From assembly GCF_000332155.1 (NCBI RefSeq), contig NZ_KB235904.1, positions 1,572,590 through 1,636,589 on the forward strand: DNA of 64,000 nucleotides. The letters are read 5' to 3'. This document shows positions 62,563 to 64,000 of the stretch, in pieces. The position numbers and the translations under genes were made by a program. Position 1 is the stretch's first letter. The number at the start of each line of letters is the position of its first letter. The notes under the pieces were generated by a model. It was not told the origin of the DNA and made no database searches. It saw only the letters and a list, made by a program, of their open reading frames with translations. Source of the stretch: Kamptonema formosum PCC 6407. GTDB lineage: Bacteria; Cyanobacteriota; Cyanobacteriia; Cyanobacteriales; Microcoleaceae.

Positions 62563-63009
62563 ATGGAAGAAATCTTAGAACTGAAACAGCTTTTACTCCA
62601 AGGCGATATTAAAGGCGCTCTAGTAATTGCCGAAGAAATTGCCGAAATGAGCAAAAAAGACATCATCAATAACATTTACAGTTTTGCAGTAGTTTTGCTA
62701 TTGCATCTAATCAAACAAAAAGTAGAAAACCGGACAACCCGCTCTTGGGATACTTCAATTAGAAACTCAGTTAGAAACATAAAGCGACTCAATAAACGTC
62801 TCAAATCTAACGGAGTCTATCTGAATTTAGAAGAATTAGAAGAGACTCTCATTGAAGCCTATTCTTCTGCTCTTGATGGCGCTGCTTTAGAAATTCTTGA
62901 AGGCATTTATGAAGCGCGACAACTAAAAACAATGGTTAAAGAAGACGATATTATCGCTAGTGCTTTAGCTTTGATTGCTTCTACCGAATCAACCGAAAAC
63001 TCTCAATAA
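62563..63009 (+). CDS. CHAT-operon protein 3, DUF29-like helical protein
   Basis: 148 residues, all-helical. The pattern EIAEMSKKDIINNIYSFAVV, LLHLIKQKVENRTTRSW and SIRNSVRNIKRL resembles DUF29 (helix with E-E-SM, then HLLKxxxxP-R-SW, then I-R-R-I). In DUF29 a central L-hL-HLL-W helix is typical; here it is degenerate, so a DUF29-like label is used. 16 bases after the previous stop. Function unknown. Confidence 0.7.
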   Translation: MEEILELKQLLLQGDIKGALVIAEEIAEMSKKDIINNIYSFAVVLLLHLIKQKVENRTTRSWDTSIRNSVRNIKRLNKRLKSNGVYLNLEELEETLIEAYSSALDGAALEILEGIYEARQLKTMVKEDDIIASALALIASTESTENSQ

Positions 63010-63016
63010 ATTAGCT

Positions 63017-64000
63017 ATGAAAAATGGTACAATTAGCCTCTATGCTTTTCACCTCGCTCGTACTTTCAACGATCCACCCGATCTAGCTAGTGAAGAGAAA
63101 GCTAAATCTTTTGGGAAAGAAGTCCAAGACAGATTAACTCAACAAATTGGCCCAAATGAACTAACAACCCTGCTACTTCACGATACCTATTTTACCGATT
63201 TAACTTTCTTTTACTCAGAAACAGATTTGACACCTGAAAAAATCGCTGCATTTTTACCTCAAAATATTAATGCTTCGATCGGTCAAACGATATTTATTTG
63301 TGACGAAGTTACCCATGAAACGGAAGCTAACCGAGATTCAGCGGATAGCTATGTGAGAAATTTCTTAAAAAACACCGAGTATGAAAATGATAAAATCACT
63401 ACATCCGATGGAAGCAATTTATTAGGTATTCCTCTATTTGAATACTTTTGTCAAAGTACCGCTGAAAAAGCACCAGTCTGTCATATTCTAGTCTTGCTAA
63501 ATTATCAGGATAAAAATGAAATTCTAAAGAAATTGACAGAACACTATGAAGATATAGTCGATTTACTCTGTAGCTACCATAAAATAAAGTTTGTTTATCA
63601 ACAAGCCGAAGTTAGCTATCAAGATGCTCTGACAGTTTCTCAGCAAATAGAGCAAAAAATTACTGAATTTGTAGGTTATGTTGCAGATAAAAATAATAAC
63701 TTAGATAAATTTAGTAATATGTTAGATGAATTGCCATCGTTAGCTCTGAAGCATTCTATTTACTGTGGGGAATTAGAAAGTTATGTGACTACTATTGAAA
63801 TCAATCATCAAAACTATAAAACTTTCCTCCAAAAACTATTAAGCGCAGGTTCTAAACTAGACTCATGGCAAAAATTTAGCGATCGCACAGGAGACACTTT
63901 GATCAAACAAATCCAGTGCTGGCTCAACTACATGAGTCCTCGCAAAGAACTAGCACAACAACTCACTGCATCTATTCGTGGTATTGTAGAGATCGAACAA
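63017..64000 (+). CDS. CHAT-operon protein 4 (3' end beyond window)
   Basis: The frame is open from ATG 63017, 7 bases after the previous stop, to the window edge (328 codons, no stop). N-terminus MKNGTISLYAFHLARTFNDP, then ELTTLLLHDTYFTDLTFFYS, IGQTIFICDEVTHETEANRD and a helical middle. The YAFHLARTF start and the position behind a TPR-CHAT gene recall the CATRA-type partners of caspase/TPR conflict systems, but I cannot confirm this by eye. Soluble, acidic, no signal peptide. Confidence 0.75.
   Translation, partial: MKNGTISLYAFHLARTFNDPPDLASEEKAKSFGKEVQDRLTQQIGPNELTTLLLHDTYFTDLTFFYSETDLTPEKIAAFLPQNINASIGQTIFICDEVTHETEANRDSADSYVRNFLKNTEYENDKITTSDGSNLLGIPLFEYFCQSTAEKAPVCHILVLLNYQDKNEILKKLTEHYEDIVDLLCSYHKIKFVYQQAEVSYQDALTVSQQIEQKITEFVGYVADKNNNLDKFSNMLDELPSLALKHSIYCGELESYVTTIEINHQNYKTFLQKLLSAGSKLDSWQKFSDRTGDTLIKQIQCWLNYMSPRKELAQQLTASIRGIVEIEQ

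Overview
The window looks like a chromosomal segment of a filamentous, non-heterocystous cyanobacterium of the Microcoleus/Oscillatoria/Kamptonema kind (inference). The evidence is the very dense HIP1 octamer (GCGATCGC), abundant heptanucleotide short tandem repeats (STRRs), and cyanobacterial genes: ferredoxin-type sulfite reductase, CRR7, a DUF2854 protein, an SLH-OprB porin, an apocarotenoid oxygenase, CHAT-TPR proteins and many hybrid histidine kinases. I saw no rRNA, tRNA, CRISPR array, prophage or intact transposase.

Layout. 1-3431: the 5' part of a giant secreted beta-helix/RTX protein. 3.4-14 kb: GAF protein, DCC oxidoreductase, stand-alone DALR protein, GH116 glucosidase, SLH porin. 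14-17.4 kb: a recent tandem duplication of an MscS channel gene. 18-21.6 kb: first TPR-CHAT protein. 22.5-24.6 kb: lone receiver plus sensor kinase. 25-29 kb: two DUF697-type GTPase genes separated by a patch of gene fragments (SGNH hydrolase tail, ParB-like tail, DUF6896 gene) with a 25-bp direct repeat on either side. 29.8-31.9 kb: a nucleotide cyclase-TIR-AAA fusion. 32-43.9 kb: mostly housekeeping (LRV-repeat protein, queE, O-methyltransferase, folate/biopterin transporter, carotenoid oxygenase, rsmE, sir, CRR7, DUF2854). 44-49 kb: an operon of substrate-binding lipoprotein, hybrid kinase and diguanylate cyclase. 50-53.5 kb: ppk and sodB. 53.8-58.8 kb: hybrid kinase, receiver-adenylate cyclase, Uma2 nuclease, DUF6888/DUF6887 pair. 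58.95 kb to the right edge: a tight four-gene operon led by a second TPR-CHAT protein, the best candidate here for a little-described system; its last gene runs off the window.

Two themes connect the genes. First, signalling and conflict-type biology is rich: two caspase-like CHAT proteins, a cyclase-TIR-AAA protein, three sensor kinases, c-di-GMP and cAMP enzymes. Second, small repeats are sculpting genes. Heptanucleotide repeats encode the same Asn-Tyr-Gln-Leu-Pro-Ile-Thr cycle inside three unrelated proteins, another heptamer provides the last residues and stop codon of two others, and palindromic elements sit at gene ends (one forms the rsmE terminus). Five gene remnants, one without a usable start codon, mark the accessory stretches.

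Functions were assigned by reading motifs and remembered family features; no database search was run.
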